Assembly (NCBI GenBank): GCA_934149405.1
Contig: CAKPEV010000006.1
Coordinates: forward strand, 49,436-113,435
From: an uncultured Clostridia bacterium
GTDB lineage: Bacteria; Bacillota; Clostridia; TANB77; UBA1234
Direction: 5' to 3'
DNA length: 64,000 bases
The translations under genes were made by a program, and so were the position numbers. The notes below the pieces were generated by a model that worked only from the letters and a program-made list of their open reading frames with translations, searched no databases and was not told the origin of the DNA. The first letter of the stretch is position 1. Each line of letters opens with the position of its first letter. Positions 18,216-27,890 of the stretch are shown piece by piece.

Positions 18216-18824
18216 TTATTTTTTCAAATCCTTCACATTAAATAAGTTATATCCCTCATAGTTATAACTTGTATCTATGCCTTTCATGTAGACTTCTCTA
18301 TCATCTATTTTGTCTGTTAGTGCATTTTTTAATAAATATTTAATTTCTAGATTTTTTATTGGACTTCTCTCCATCGCCAATAAGTAATCTTCTTTGTTTA
18401 TTTTACTCCAATCAACCACCATTTTTAATTCTTTTTTTAGTATCATATCTAGCCATATTCTAGTACTTCTTCCGTTTCCTTCTCTAAATGGGTGAGCGAC
18501 ATTCATTTCTATATACTTTTCTACAATTTCATCAAAATTGCTTTGAGGCATTTGGTCAATTTTATTTAAAGCTTCTTCTAAATACATTGCAGATGCAAAT
18601 CTAAAATTGTTTTTTGATATATTTTCTTTTCTCATTTTACCAGCAAATTCATATATATCTTCAAACAAGTATTTATGTATTTCTGCTAAACCTTTGTATG
18701 TACCTACTTCTATTTTATCTAATATTTTATTTTCGAACAATTCGATTGCCTTTATTTTTGTTATTCTTTCTTCTTCCTTTGCTAGCTCTATCGAATTTGT
18801 TATACCTAATTTATTTTCTAACAT
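18216..18824 (-). CDS. fic: Fic family AMP-transferase, class III with inhibitory motif
   Basis: Fic enzymes transfer AMP from ATP to target proteins. The catalytic motif HPFREGNGR is complete at residues 111-119, with the catalytic His111. Near the C-terminus SYNYEG (residues 186-191) matches the (S/T)xxxE(G/N) autoinhibitory helix motif, and its C-terminal position marks class III. Length 202 is normal for single-domain members. Not part of the ribosomal operon: a terminator and the S10 promoter follow. The target protein is unknown. No antitoxin-like partner is adjacent, consistent with built-in inhibition. Confidence 0.9.
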   Translation of the reverse strand: MLENKLGITNSIELAKEEERITKIKAIELFENKILDKIEVGTYKGLAEIHKYLFEDIYEFAGKMRKENISKNNFRFASAMYLEEALNKIDQMPQSNFDEIVEKYIEMNVAHPFREGNGRSTRIWLDMILKKELKMVVDWSKINKEDYLLAMERSPIKNLEIKYLLKNALTDKIDDREVYMKGIDTSYNYEGYNLFNVKDLKK

Positions 18825-18911
18825 TATTATTTTATATGATGTTTAATATCATATTCTCCTTTCCATTTTCTTTTAGAATACCAAAAATTTTAGCAATTTG
18901 CAATTTTTGTT

Positions 18912-19865
18912 TTAAAGTTCTTCTCCTGCTCCTATTTTTCTGGCTTTTTTATATTTTTCGCCATCTTTTTTGGTTATTTTCTCTTCTTTTATGCCATTTG
19001 GTGTGCATATTTTTAATTCAACATAACCTTTGGATATTTTCGGATGTCTTAGTACTCTGTTTTGTGTACCAGATATCTCTTCTTTGCTTGCTAATAGATA
19101 GATGTATTTTTCATCTTCAAATGGTGATTCTGCATCTTTTAGGTTTTTATGTATTTTAGTTCTTTCCACTCTGCATGTAAAGTGACACCAATCATCTTCT
19201 GGAAGCTTGCACTCTGTGTCTTGCGGGCATGGTGCAATTATTGTTGCTCCTTGCTCTATTAAAGCTTTTTTGTATTTCATTATACTTTTGTAGTTTTCTG
19301 GCGTGCCTGGTTCTATTATAAATAGAAATTTATTTGTTGACTCCCATAGCTTTTTTAGTACAGTTTCTTTTTGTTCTTCTTTTATTTCATTTAGCATATA
19401 TGAGGATACAACAAAATCTGCTTTTTCTATAAACTCTCCTGCTGTTATATCTTTTAAAGTCCATTCAGCCTTTTCCAGATTTGTATTTTGCATAAGTCTT
19501 TTTCCAAATTTAAGCATGTTTTCTTCTCGCTCTACACAGGTGATTTCCTTAAAATCAAATATTTCATTAGCTGCCCATGTTGCCGCTCCTGTACCGGATC
19601 CAACATCTAAAAGTGATTTTATTTCTATGTCTTTTATATATTTGTACGAATTTTCTATTGCAGAATGTACAGCTGTATATGTCGCAGGCATTCTTGCATT
19701 TGCATACGAAACAACATCTATTTCACTTGATAATAGGGTGGTTCCTGTTCTTTCTTGGTTCATATATCTTTCACTAATATTTGAATATGCATTTTTTAAT
19801 TCTGTTTGTTTATATTTATTTGATATTTCTTCTAAATTAGTTTTTAATTCTTCTGGCAGTTTCAT
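18912..19865 (-). CDS. Rsm22-like ribosomal small-subunit methyltransferase-fold protein
   Basis: 317 residues. A Rossmann SAM-binding motif (LLDVGSGTGAATWAANEIF) lies near residue 80, and a Cys cluster in the C-terminal half (CPQDTECKLPEDDWCHFTC) resembles the iron-sulfur ligands of Rsm22/METTL17. Those proteins assist assembly of the small ribosomal subunit; bacterial homologues are uncharacterised. GGGAGAG precedes the ATG. Next to alr and fic, with no obvious functional link. Confidence 0.8.
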   Translation of the reverse strand: MKLPEELKTNLEEISNKYKQTELKNAYSNISERYMNQERTGTTLLSSEIDVVSYANARMPATYTAVHSAIENSYKYIKDIEIKSLLDVGSGTGAATWAANEIFDFKEITCVEREENMLKFGKRLMQNTNLEKAEWTLKDITAGEFIEKADFVVSSYMLNEIKEEQKETVLKKLWESTNKFLFIIEPGTPENYKSIMKYKKALIEQGATIIAPCPQDTECKLPEDDWCHFTCRVERTKIHKNLKDAESPFEDEKYIYLLASKEEISGTQNRVLRHPKISKGYVELKICTPNGIKEEKITKKDGEKYKKARKIGAGEEL

Positions 19866-19996
19866 TTTTCTCTCCCGTTTTAAGTTTGTTCACTAGTTAT
19901 AATGTTTTTTCGATTTTATTTTAGTGTAGCACCTTCAATTGTTTTTTATGGAGCACACAGTGCTTAAGCTACATTTCTGCACTAATATTTATTTTG

Positions 19997-21058
19997 TTAT
20001 ACATATATTCTTGGCACTCTTTTTCCTATGTTACATATTACTTCGTAACTTATTGTGTCTAGATGTTTTGCAACTTCATTTACATGCTCTATATCTCTTA
20101 ATACTTCTACTGAGTCATGGACTTTTACACTATCATCAATTTTAACAAATAGCATATCCATGCATATGTTTCCCATTATTTCACAAGGCTTATTATTTAT
20201 ATATACATTTCTTCCTTTATTTTTTCTGATTACACCATCTGCATATCCAATCGGCACTACAGCTATTTTTGTTTTTTCTTTCGCTGTATACGTTGCATTA
20301 TACCCAAGTGTTTCTCCCTCTTCTAATGTATTTATTTGTATAACTTCACTTTTTAATTTGAATGTTGGTTTTAATTCTAAATCTTTCTCATCAGTAAATC
20401 CATACATTATAATGCCAAGCCTACAACCATTTATATACTCTGGCTTTTTATATTTTTCCATTGCCTCGCTTGCCGATATATGTTTTATTTTTATTTTTTC
20501 ACCTTCAATTAAATCTAGCATCTTTTTATATTTTTTCAATTGCTTATTATATAATTCTTCATTAGATGCCTCGTATATGTGCGAGTATATTCCTTCTATG
20601 TCCACATTCGCATCTTTTAATTTGCAATATACTTTTTCTAATTCTTTTTCATTTTTTATTCCTAATCTATTCATTCCTGTATTTAGCTTTATATGTACTT
20701 TACATTTTTCATTTAGTACATCTTCTATTTCTTCTAAATATTCGATACTATTTATTGTTAATGTTATTTTGTTTTCAATTGCCTCTTTTATATACTCTTT
20801 TGGAACTATTCCTAAACAAAGAATTGGTATGTCTGCATTTTCATTTCTTATTGCAAGAGCTTCTTCAAATGTCGCAACTGCCAAATAATTCACGCCTGCT
20901 TCTATCATTTTAGGTATTACTCCATTTTCATGTCCATAACAATCTGCTTTAACAACACCAAAATAGTACTCATATTCATTATGCTTTTTTATTATCTTTT
21001 GGATATTGTTTTTTATATTATCCAAATAAACTTCCATATATGTATTTCTACTAAGCAT
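19997..21058 (-). CDS. alr: Alanine racemase
   Basis: PLP-dependent enzyme making D-alanine for peptidoglycan. The PLP lysine is in VVKADCYGH (Lys37), and the second catalytic base Tyr is in LGYNATYTAK. Length 353 is slightly short but complete. The start is ATG with GGAGGG. D-alanine could also feed the Dlt-like operon at 47-53 kb. Confidence 0.95.
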   Translation of the reverse strand: MLSRNTYMEVYLDNIKNNIQKIIKKHNEYEYYFGVVKADCYGHENGVIPKMIEAGVNYLAVATFEEALAIRNENADIPILCLGIVPKEYIKEAIENKITLTINSIEYLEEIEDVLNEKCKVHIKLNTGMNRLGIKNEKELEKVYCKLKDANVDIEGIYSHIYEASNEELYNKQLKKYKKMLDLIEGEKIKIKHISASEAMEKYKKPEYINGCRLGIIMYGFTDEKDLELKPTFKLKSEVIQINTLEEGETLGYNATYTAKEKTKIAVVPIGYADGVIRKNKGRNVYINNKPCEIMGNICMDMLFVKIDDSVKVHDSVEVLRDIEHVNEVAKHLDTISYEVICNIGKRVPRIYV

Positions 21059-21118
21059 TATGTCCCTCCAAAACGCATTTATTTTATATTATACTTTATT
21101 ATATGATAACGATTTATA

Positions 21119-23266
21119 CTAATTGCAATCTTTCATTGATAACCCAACTTTTTTCTTTTCTAAATCTATTTTTATAACTCTTACTTTTACTATATCGCCA
21201 ACTGATACTACATCCATTGGATTTTTTATGTATTTATCGCTCATTTCAGATATGTGAACTAGCCCATCGTTTTTTACACCTATATCTACAAATGCTCCAA
21301 AATCAATTACATTTCTAACTGTGCCTGTTAATATCATACCTTCTTTTAGGTCTTCTATTTTTAATACATCGCTTCTTAAAACAGGTTTCGGCATTTCATC
21401 TCTCGGGTCTCTACCCGGTTTTTGAAGCTCTTTTATTATGTCTTTAATAGTAGGAACACCTATATTTAATTCTGTTGCTAACTTTTCTGCATTTACTGTA
21501 TTCAAATTTACTCTAATCTCTGCTGATTTATCTTTTAAGTCTTGTACTTTAAATCCGATTTGTTCTAAAATCTTTTCTGCTGTTTCATAACTTTCTGGAT
21601 GCACAGATGTATTATCTAACGGATTTTCTCCATCTGTTATTCTTAAGAAGCCTGCACATTGTGTGTACGCTGCCGGTCCTAACTTAGATACTTTTAAAAG
21701 TTCTTTTCTATTTTTTAATTTTCCTTTTTCATCTCTGTATTTAACTATATTATTTGCCACTGTTTTGCTTATTCCAGAAACATATTTTAAAAGTGATGGT
21801 GTTGCTGTGTTTAAATCCACTCCGACACTGTTTACTGCATCTTCTACTACACCTGTTAAGCTCTCATCTAATTTATTTTGATTTACATCGTGCTGATATT
21901 GACCAACACCAATACTCTTAGGGTCTATCTTTACAAGTTCTGCAAGTGGATCTTGTAGTCTTCTTGCAATTGAAATTGCTCCTCTTAGTGATACATTTAT
22001 GTCTGGATATTCTTCTGTTGCGAGCTTTGAAGCAGAATATACAGAAGCTCCAGCTTCACTAACTATTGCATAATGAATATCGTGCTTTACATCTTTTATC
22101 ATATCTGCTACAAACATTTCTGATTCTCTTGAAGCTGTTCCATTTCCAATTGCTATCATGTTTATATTGTATTTATTTATTAGTTCTAATAATTTCTTTT
22201 TTGCACCCTCCACATCATTTTGTGGTTCTGTTGGATATACTGTTGTTGTGTCTAAAAGTTTTCCTGTGTCATCTATTACTGCAATTTTACAACCTGTTCT
22301 ATAGGCTGGGTCAAAGCCCATTACCGTTAAGTTTTTAAGTGGTGCTTGAAGAAGAAGTTTTTTAGCATTTTGTCCGAATACTTTTATTGCTTTTTCTTCT
22401 GCTACATCTGAAAGCTCATTTCTTACTTCATTTTCAACTGATGGCTTTATAAGTCTTTTATATGAATCTGCTATAACAAGCTCCATTGTATCTCTAAAGC
22501 TAGCATCTTTTATTAAAATTCTTTTTTCTAGGTATTCAATTATTTTATCATCTGTTCCATCAATTTTCACTTTTAAAAATTCTTCTTTTTCGCCTCTGTT
22601 TATTGCCAAAATTCTATGACTAGGAATTCTTTTTACAGCCTCTTCGTAATCGTAATACATCTCATAAACACTTTTTTCATCCTTTGCTGCTTTTGTCACT
22701 ATAATTCCATCTCTATATATGATTTTTCTTATATCTTTTCTATATTCTGCAACATCTGATATCATTTCTGAAACAATATCCATAGCACCGGCTATTGCAT
22801 CATCTACTGTTTCAACACCTTTTTCGGCATCTATAAAATCGTTTGCTATTTCTTTTAAATCTTTCTTTTCTTTTTGTTCAAACAATATAGTAGCAAGTGG
22901 CTCTAAACCTTTTTCTTTTGCGATAGTTGCTCTTGTTCTCTTTTTTTGTTTATATGGTCTATATAAATCTTCTACTTCTGTCATTGTAACGGCAGTTTCG
23001 ATTTTGTTTTTTAGTTCATCATCTAACTTTCCTTGCTCGTCAATAAGTCTTATAACTTCTTCTTTTCTTTTTTCAAGGTTTCTCAAATATGTAAGTTTAT
23101 CAAATAGTTCACGAAGCTTTACATCAGAAAGTTCTCCTGTTTGCTCTTTTCTATATCTAGCTATGAATGGAATTGTGTTTCCTTCATCTATTAACTTAAC
23201 AGCGTTTTCAACTTGAAAAGGCTTTAAATTCAATTCCTCTGCAATTTTTGTTTCTATTAAATTCAT
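21119..23266 (-). CDS. tex: Tex-family S1 RNA-binding protein
   Basis: About 715 residues. Domains in order: N-terminal Tex helical region (PFIARYRKEQTGELSDVKLREL), YqgF/RNase-H-like domain (MGFDPAYRTGCKIAVIDDTG), helix-hairpin-helix region (VGVDLNTATPSLLKYVSGI), and a C-terminal S1 domain (LKEGMILTGTVRNVIDFGAFVDIGVKNDGLVH). Tex proteins bind nucleic acids and influence transcription and stress tolerance. The ATG at 23266 (GAGGAG, 7-nt spacing) is preferred over the ORF start at 23287. Confidence 0.95.
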   Translation of the reverse strand: MNLIETKIAEELNLKPFQVENAVKLIDEGNTIPFIARYRKEQTGELSDVKLRELFDKLTYLRNLEKRKEEVIRLIDEQGKLDDELKNKIETAVTMTEVEDLYRPYKQKKRTRATIAKEKGLEPLATILFEQKEKKDLKEIANDFIDAEKGVETVDDAIAGAMDIVSEMISDVAEYRKDIRKIIYRDGIIVTKAAKDEKSVYEMYYDYEEAVKRIPSHRILAINRGEKEEFLKVKIDGTDDKIIEYLEKRILIKDASFRDTMELVIADSYKRLIKPSVENEVRNELSDVAEEKAIKVFGQNAKKLLLQAPLKNLTVMGFDPAYRTGCKIAVIDDTGKLLDTTTVYPTEPQNDVEGAKKKLLELINKYNINMIAIGNGTASRESEMFVADMIKDVKHDIHYAIVSEAGASVYSASKLATEEYPDINVSLRGAISIARRLQDPLAELVKIDPKSIGVGQYQHDVNQNKLDESLTGVVEDAVNSVGVDLNTATPSLLKYVSGISKTVANNIVKYRDEKGKLKNRKELLKVSKLGPAAYTQCAGFLRITDGENPLDNTSVHPESYETAEKILEQIGFKVQDLKDKSAEIRVNLNTVNAEKLATELNIGVPTIKDIIKELQKPGRDPRDEMPKPVLRSDVLKIEDLKEGMILTGTVRNVIDFGAFVDIGVKNDGLVHISEMSDKYIKNPMDVVSVGDIVKVRVIKIDLEKKKVGLSMKDCN

Positions 23267-23291
23267 TATATAACTCCTCTCTAACATCTTG

Positions 23292-23660
23292 CTAATTAAG
23301 TCCTATATAATATGCCAAATCATATATTGTATTTATTACTTGTTCCTTAAATATTATTAGTGCTACTGCCAATGTCAATATTATTATAGTGGCTATTATC
23401 CTGCCTTTTTTAGATGTCTTCTTTTTAACTATAGTCACAATACCTACTACAAATGCTACTATAGCTAACAAAAGTCCGCCTATTTTAGCGGCTAATAATC
23501 CAAGTGGTGCAGGATTGTATGTTGGTGGACCATACAAAAGCATTGGTGGTTCTATTCCGTATGCAGTTTGTATTGCTGGCATTCCATATAATACTTTTTG
23601 CTTTAAACCTATAAAAAACGCTCCTACAGCCACTAATATTTTTCCTAACTTGTTTTTCAT
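23292..23660 (-). CDS. Tyr-Gly-Pro-rich small membrane protein coupled to radical SAM enzyme
   Basis: 122 residues, family not recognised. A short basic start and hydrophobic segment (LGKILVAVGAFFIGL) are followed by an exposed stretch of about 30 residues with three Tyr-Gly units (LYGMP, AYGIEPP, LYGPPTYNPAP). Two TM helices come next (GLLAAKIGGLLLAIVAFVVG; IIATIIILTLAVALIIF). The start ATG overlaps the radical SAM stop by four bases (ATGA), and its GGAGG lies inside that gene, so translation is coupled. It is a candidate substrate of the neighbouring maturase; that is inference. Confidence 0.65.
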   Translation of the reverse strand: MKNKLGKILVAVGAFFIGLKQKVLYGMPAIQTAYGIEPPMLLYGPPTYNPAPLGLLAAKIGGLLLAIVAFVVGIVTIVKKKTSKKGRIIATIIILTLAVALIIFKEQVINTIYDLAYYIGLN

Positions 23661-24751
23661 TTTACCGCCTCCTTTAACAATTTGTTTAAGCATAAATTTG
23701 GTTTATTCTCTTCAAAATTCCACGTATGAAGTGAATCTCCTTTGCAATATTTATAATCCTTGCATTTTTCGCATTCTGTGCATTTTTGCCTATCTTCATT
23801 TCTAAACCATTTAAAACCATTTTCCCATGTGTTTACGAAATCATCTTTTCTTATATTGCCTTGTATTAGATCTTTTCTTCTTGGCACATTCGGACACACA
23901 AAAATATCTCCATTATAGAGTATACTTCCTGTTAAATAACCTGTATGGCAGAAAAAACTTTGACTTCTTACTTCTTTTTCATCTTTCATTCCTAAAAAAT
24001 GTGAACAACCATATGTAATATCAAATTTTGAATGTCTTCTTTTGTCTTTTATAAAATCTATTAGTCTTCTATAATCGTTTGTATCTAAAGCAATGGTTGC
24101 ATTATCGTTTGCTCTGCCTATTGGATCCATATTTACAATTCGCCAAGAATCGACTCCTAAATCTTTCATAACTTTATATAATTCATCTAATTCATTTATT
24201 GATGATTTGCTTACAACTGTTGTAACTTGCAAACAATATAAAAATTTCGCTTCTCTTAATTTTTTTATATTTTGCATTATTTTTTTATAAGAACCAGGCA
24301 CGCCTCTAAATTCATCATGTGTTTTCTCAAGTCCATCTATACTTATTGAAACTGTACCCATTTTAGTTTCTTTCATTTTTGATATAATCTCATCGTTTAT
24401 TAAAATTCCATTCGTTGTCATTCCCCATTTATATCCTAAATCACTTGCATATTTCATTACCTCAAAAAGATCATCTCTAACTAGTGGCTCACCACCTGTA
24501 ACATTTATAAGTATTTTAGATGCATCGTACTTCTCGGATATTGATTTAAATGCATTTTTAATCTCTTCTGTTCTTAATTCGTCTGTTAATTTTGTTTGTT
24601 CACCAGCCCTACTTCCACAATGTTTGCACCTAGCATTACATCTTAATGTTGTTTCCCAAAACAAGTTTTTTAACATTGGTTTCTGCGACAGACTTTTCCT
24701 ATATTCATATGTAAGTTCTGCTTCTCCAATTTTCATTATTTCTTTGAACAT
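23657..24751 (-). CDS. Radical SAM/SPASM domain enzyme
   Basis: 364 residues. The radical SAM 4Fe-4S motif CNARCKHC lies at residues 38-45, GGEP (NVTGGEPLVRDD) near residue 85, and a C-terminal SPASM-type Cys array (CPNVPRRK, CTECEKCKDYKYCKGD, PNLC) would hold auxiliary clusters. SPASM enzymes modify peptides or proteins post-translationally. The downstream overlapping gene encodes a YGPP-containing membrane protein, the most likely substrate or partner. AAGGAA precedes the ATG. No peptidase or exporter is adjacent. Confidence 0.9.
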   Translation of the reverse strand: MFKEIMKIGEAELTYEYRKSLSQKPMLKNLFWETTLRCNARCKHCGSRAGEQTKLTDELRTEEIKNAFKSISEKYDASKILINVTGGEPLVRDDLFEVMKYASDLGYKWGMTTNGILINDEIISKMKETKMGTVSISIDGLEKTHDEFRGVPGSYKKIMQNIKKLREAKFLYCLQVTTVVSKSSINELDELYKVMKDLGVDSWRIVNMDPIGRANDNATIALDTNDYRRLIDFIKDKRRHSKFDITYGCSHFLGMKDEKEVRSQSFFCHTGYLTGSILYNGDIFVCPNVPRRKDLIQGNIRKDDFVNTWENGFKWFRNEDRQKCTECEKCKDYKYCKGDSLHTWNFEENKPNLCLNKLLKEAVK

Positions 24752-24898
24752 GACTATTTCCTTTCATATGCCTTATTTGTTATCTCATCTTCAATTATAT
24801 AGAAACTGCTTATTTTATGCAATAGAAAAGATTTTGAGGAATTTTTGTTTGTACCAGATATTGCAAATAAAAAATGAATATTTTTACTCACACAAATA

Positions 24899-24938
24899 AA
24901 AGAAACATGAATATCTAACCTCTTATTCATGTTTCTTT
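24899..24938 (-). terminator. Intrinsic terminator, possibly bidirectional
   Basis: Perfect 15-bp arms (24899-24913 with 24924-24938), AAAGAAACATGAATA and its complement, with a T-rich run on both sides. Directly follows the 114-residue gene. Confidence 0.7.
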
Positions 24939-24948
24939 ATTTTTTGCG

Positions 24949-25290
24949 TTATAAAATTGGATATTCATCACAATGTGTTGCACGTTCCAAACCATTCAAG
25001 CCCAGTTGCTTAAGTAATTCGTGTTCTCCTTCTAAAATATCAATTTTCTTAAAGAATCTTTGTACAAACATTCCTCTTTGATACTCGAAAAAATGCCTTT
25101 CCAAATCATCCGTTAAAACCTCTAGAAGACCTCCTTTGCGCATATCATATTGATCCCATGGAACAATAATTTTAGGTGGCTCTATTTCAGTGTACATCGT
25201 ATACCGAACAACACCCTCGGGTTTTTTTGAAACTTTTACAACTGAGTTACTGTAATAGAAAAGCCCACTCGAATGTAGATAAAAGCTCAT
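24949..25290 (-). CDS. Hypothetical protein, 114 residues
   Basis: No family recognised. The ATG at 25290 has a strong GGAGG (6-nt spacing), giving MSFYLHSSGLFYYSNS; the ORF extends further upstream without a start signal. The sequence is mixed and soluble, with IEPPKIIVPWDQYDMRKGG in the middle and a C-terminal Cys (THCDEYPIL). Single gene followed by a strong hairpin. Confidence 0.65.
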   Translation of the reverse strand: MSFYLHSSGLFYYSNSVVKVSKKPEGVVRYTMYTEIEPPKIIVPWDQYDMRKGGLLEVLTDDLERHFFEYQRGMFVQRFFKKIDILEGEHELLKQLGLNGLERATHCDEYPIL

Positions 25291-25435
25291 AACAAACCTC
25301 CAACAAATTTTATTTTCAATAGTATTATATGCTATTATCCTGAAAAATTCAAGTTTTTTTGTTTTCATGCTAGTTATTTAGCTATATATTTGGTAAAATA
25401 TGTTTTTCGTTTGAATATTTATTCTAAAATTTCAA

Positions 25436-25894
25436 TTATAATATTTTTCCATCCTTACACTCTAACATTATTGTTACTGGACCATCATTTGTTAATGTTA
25501 TTTGCATGTCTGCTCCAAAGCTTCCTGTTTTCACATTCATGTCTAATTCTTCTCTGCAATATTTTATAAATTTTTCGTATAGTTCGTTTGCATATTCAGG
25601 TTTAGCTGCATTTATAAAGCTTGGTCTATTTCCATGGTGGCAGTCTGCATATAGTGTGAATTGCGAAACTATATGTAAAGAACCTCCTACATCTTTTATC
25701 GATAAGTTCATTTTTTCATTTTCATCTTCGAAAATTCTTAATTTTACAATCTTTTCTGCTAGTGCCTTCATATCTTCTTCAGTGTCATCGTGGGTTATTC
25801 CCAACAATACTAAAAAACCTCTTTCTATTTTTGAATATTCCTTTTTATCTATCTCCAATCTTGATGACAATACCCTCTGTATTAGTGCTTTCAT
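25436..25894 (-). CDS. dtd: D-aminoacyl-tRNA deacylase
   Basis: Hydrolyses D-aminoacyl-tRNAs to protect translation. MKALIQRVLSSRLEI at the start, SQFTLYADCHHGNRPSF in the middle and the NDGPVTI motif near the C-terminus (Gly-Pro, which faces the partner active site) are diagnostic. 152 residues. It sits 27 bp downstream of a HAD hydrolase. Confidence 0.95.
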   Translation of the reverse strand: MKALIQRVLSSRLEIDKKEYSKIERGFLVLLGITHDDTEEDMKALAEKIVKLRIFEDENEKMNLSIKDVGGSLHIVSQFTLYADCHHGNRPSFINAAKPEYANELYEKFIKYCREELDMNVKTGSFGADMQITLTNDGPVTIMLECKDGKIL

Positions 25895-25921
25895 TTTTAT
25901 TCTCCTATTATTAATTGATTT

Positions 25922-26617
25922 TTAAAATATATTTTTTATTTCTTTTATATTTTTTAACACATTTGTTTTTGGCAAAGCATCGTCCACTTTCTCGTCTTCA
26001 TAACTCCACGTATGCTCGTTAGGTATATATACTGTGTTAAATCCCGCCTTTTTCGCCTCGTTTATATCTCCTTTCGGACTGTTTCCTATCATGTAGCAAT
26101 CTTCTGGCTTTAAATTGTACTTTTTCAAAATTTCTTCGTAATCACTTTTTGTTTTATGCTTTACAATTGTGTAATCGGCGAAATATTTTTTTATACTTAA
26201 TGCTTCAACTCTTCTTTTTTGAACATCTTCCATTCCTTTAGTTATTATTGAAAGTTCATATCCTTTGTCATATAAATATTCTACTGCCTCTTTCGCCCCA
26301 TCTATTAATTCGATATCACTGTTATATAATATTGACGCACTCTTCTTTATAAAACCTTGAATATCATCTTTGAAAAAGTCATATCCAATGATGTCATATG
26401 CAACTTGCATTAATGAACATTCAAAATTTTGTGGTCCATATCCATGTTGTTCTAAATTTTCATACTGTTTTTCATTAAATTTTTGCCTTATCTCGTTATA
26501 TGTATATTTTTTATTGTACTCTAATATCTTTTTGGCGACAACATCTTCTACATCATAAAAATATCCTGAACACTTAATCAATGTGTCATCCAAATCAAAA
26601 AATATGTGCTTTTGCAT
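25922..26617 (-). CDS. HAD family hydrolase
   Basis: 231 residues. Motif I FFDLDDT gives the nucleophile Asp8 and acid Asp10; the motif II region is LSIITKGMEDVQ; motif III/IV is CYMIGNSPKGDINEAKKAGF. Likely a phosphatase; the substrate is unknown. Upstream of dtd in the same direction. Confidence 0.85.
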   Translation of the reverse strand: MQKHIFFDLDDTLIKCSGYFYDVEDVVAKKILEYNKKYTYNEIRQKFNEKQYENLEQHGYGPQNFECSLMQVAYDIIGYDFFKDDIQGFIKKSASILYNSDIELIDGAKEAVEYLYDKGYELSIITKGMEDVQKRRVEALSIKKYFADYTIVKHKTKSDYEEILKKYNLKPEDCYMIGNSPKGDINEAKKAGFNTVYIPNEHTWSYEDEKVDDALPKTNVLKNIKEIKNIF

Positions 26618-26737
26618 ACAATCACCTTTCTCTTGAAATAATTATTTATATATAATTGTTTCCAAATTATATAAAAAGTTTTCTAATACAAATAATTGCA
26701 CGTTTCATAACTTAAAAACATTTAGCGTTTCTATTGT

Positions 26738-26768
26738 ATAAAAAACCGATGCAAGCTCATGCATCGGT
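26738..26768 (-). terminator. Intrinsic terminator
   Basis: ACCGATGCA/TGCATCGGT stem (26745-26753 with 26760-26768) with a six-base loop, followed by a T run on the minus strand. Ends the yebC-membrane protein unit. Confidence 0.8.
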
Positions 26769-26773
26769 ATAAA

Positions 26774-27082
26774 TTATTTTTTTCCTTTGTATCTATTTTC
26801 GAATACCACTTTTATAAAAGCTCTTCTTGTTTCTATCTCATCTATTATAAGCAAGTTAGTTACTGAAATTCCGATAAATAACAAGTCAATGTAAACATTA
26901 AATTCAAACGAATTTCCTAAAATCTCTCTTCTTAGTATATGTACTATCAAACTTGCCATAAAGCATATTAAAGATATCATATTATACGAAGCTTTTTTCC
27001 TTATATATCCAAGTATATTCATTATTATGAGAACTAATGCACAAAATATTAAGATATAATAATTTTCAAAACTATATAACAC
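26774..27082 (-). CDS. Small membrane protein, 102 residues
   Basis: No family recognised. About three TM segments (YILIFCALVLIIMNILGYI; MISLICFMASLIVHIL; VYIDLLFIGISVTNLLII) and a basic C-terminus (FENRYKGKK). It lies 12 bp after yebC, so it is probably cotranscribed. Confidence 0.6.
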   Translation of the reverse strand: MLYSFENYYILIFCALVLIIMNILGYIRKKASYNMISLICFMASLIVHILRREILGNSFEFNVYIDLLFIGISVTNLLIIDEIETRRAFIKVVFENRYKGKK

Positions 27083-27094
27083 TTAATTTATCAC

Positions 27095-27823
27095 CTATTC
27101 CTCTTCGTCCCAGTTATGCCAAATCTCTTGAACATCATCTAAATCTTCCATATTTTCTATGATTAAATTCATTTTCTTGGTGCCAGCTTCATCAAGACTC
27201 ATGTAATTTTGTGGAACCATCTTTATATCTGCATCAAGGAACTCTATTCCTTTTGCTTCCAATGCTTCTCTGACTTTTGAAAAATCTTCTGTGGTTGTTG
27301 TTATTTCATAAACATCTTCATCAGCCTCAAAGTTTTCAGCGCCAGCTTCTATTGCCTCCATCATCAACTCGTCTTCGCCCATATTAACTGATTTTTCAAC
27401 TATAAGAACGCCCTTTTTATCGAACATCCAACTAACAGAGCCTGTTGTTCCTAGATTTCCACCAAATTTATCAAGTATATGTCTAACATCTCCAGCTGTT
27501 CTATTTCTATTATCTGTCATTGCTTCAATTATAATTGCAACACCATTTGGTCCATATCCTTCATATGTTATATCTTCATAATTAGCTGTGTTTCCATCTC
27601 CAGCAGCTTTCTTTATGCTTCTATCTATATTATCATTTGGCATGTTATTTGCTTTACATTTTGCTATAACGTCTCTTAATTTAGAGTTTGATGCGGGGTC
27701 AGGTCCACCTTCTTTTACAGCAACCAGAAGTTCTCTTCCTAATTTTGTGAAAACTTTACCTCTTTCAGCATCTGATTTACCTTTTTTGTTTTTAATGTTA
27801 TTCCATTTGCTATGTCCTGACAT
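27095..27823 (-). CDS. yebC: YebC/PmpR family protein
   Basis: 242 residues. MSGHSKWNNIKNKKGKSDAERGK is the family signature, with a conserved acidic C-terminal domain (EIWHNWDEEE). Recent work on the family supports a role in translation of difficult sequences such as proline runs; it was long listed as a transcription regulator. GGAGGAG before the ATG. Confidence 0.93.
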   Translation of the reverse strand: MSGHSKWNNIKNKKGKSDAERGKVFTKLGRELLVAVKEGGPDPASNSKLRDVIAKCKANNMPNDNIDRSIKKAAGDGNTANYEDITYEGYGPNGVAIIIEAMTDNRNRTAGDVRHILDKFGGNLGTTGSVSWMFDKKGVLIVEKSVNMGEDELMMEAIEAGAENFEADEDVYEITTTTEDFSKVREALEAKGIEFLDADIKMVPQNYMSLDEAGTKKMNLIIENMEDLDDVQEIWHNWDEEE

Positions 27824-27890
27824 TTATATCTCCTCCTTTTTTATGTATGCTATATTATCATATTTTTTAAGCATTGTGTAGTACTTTTTC

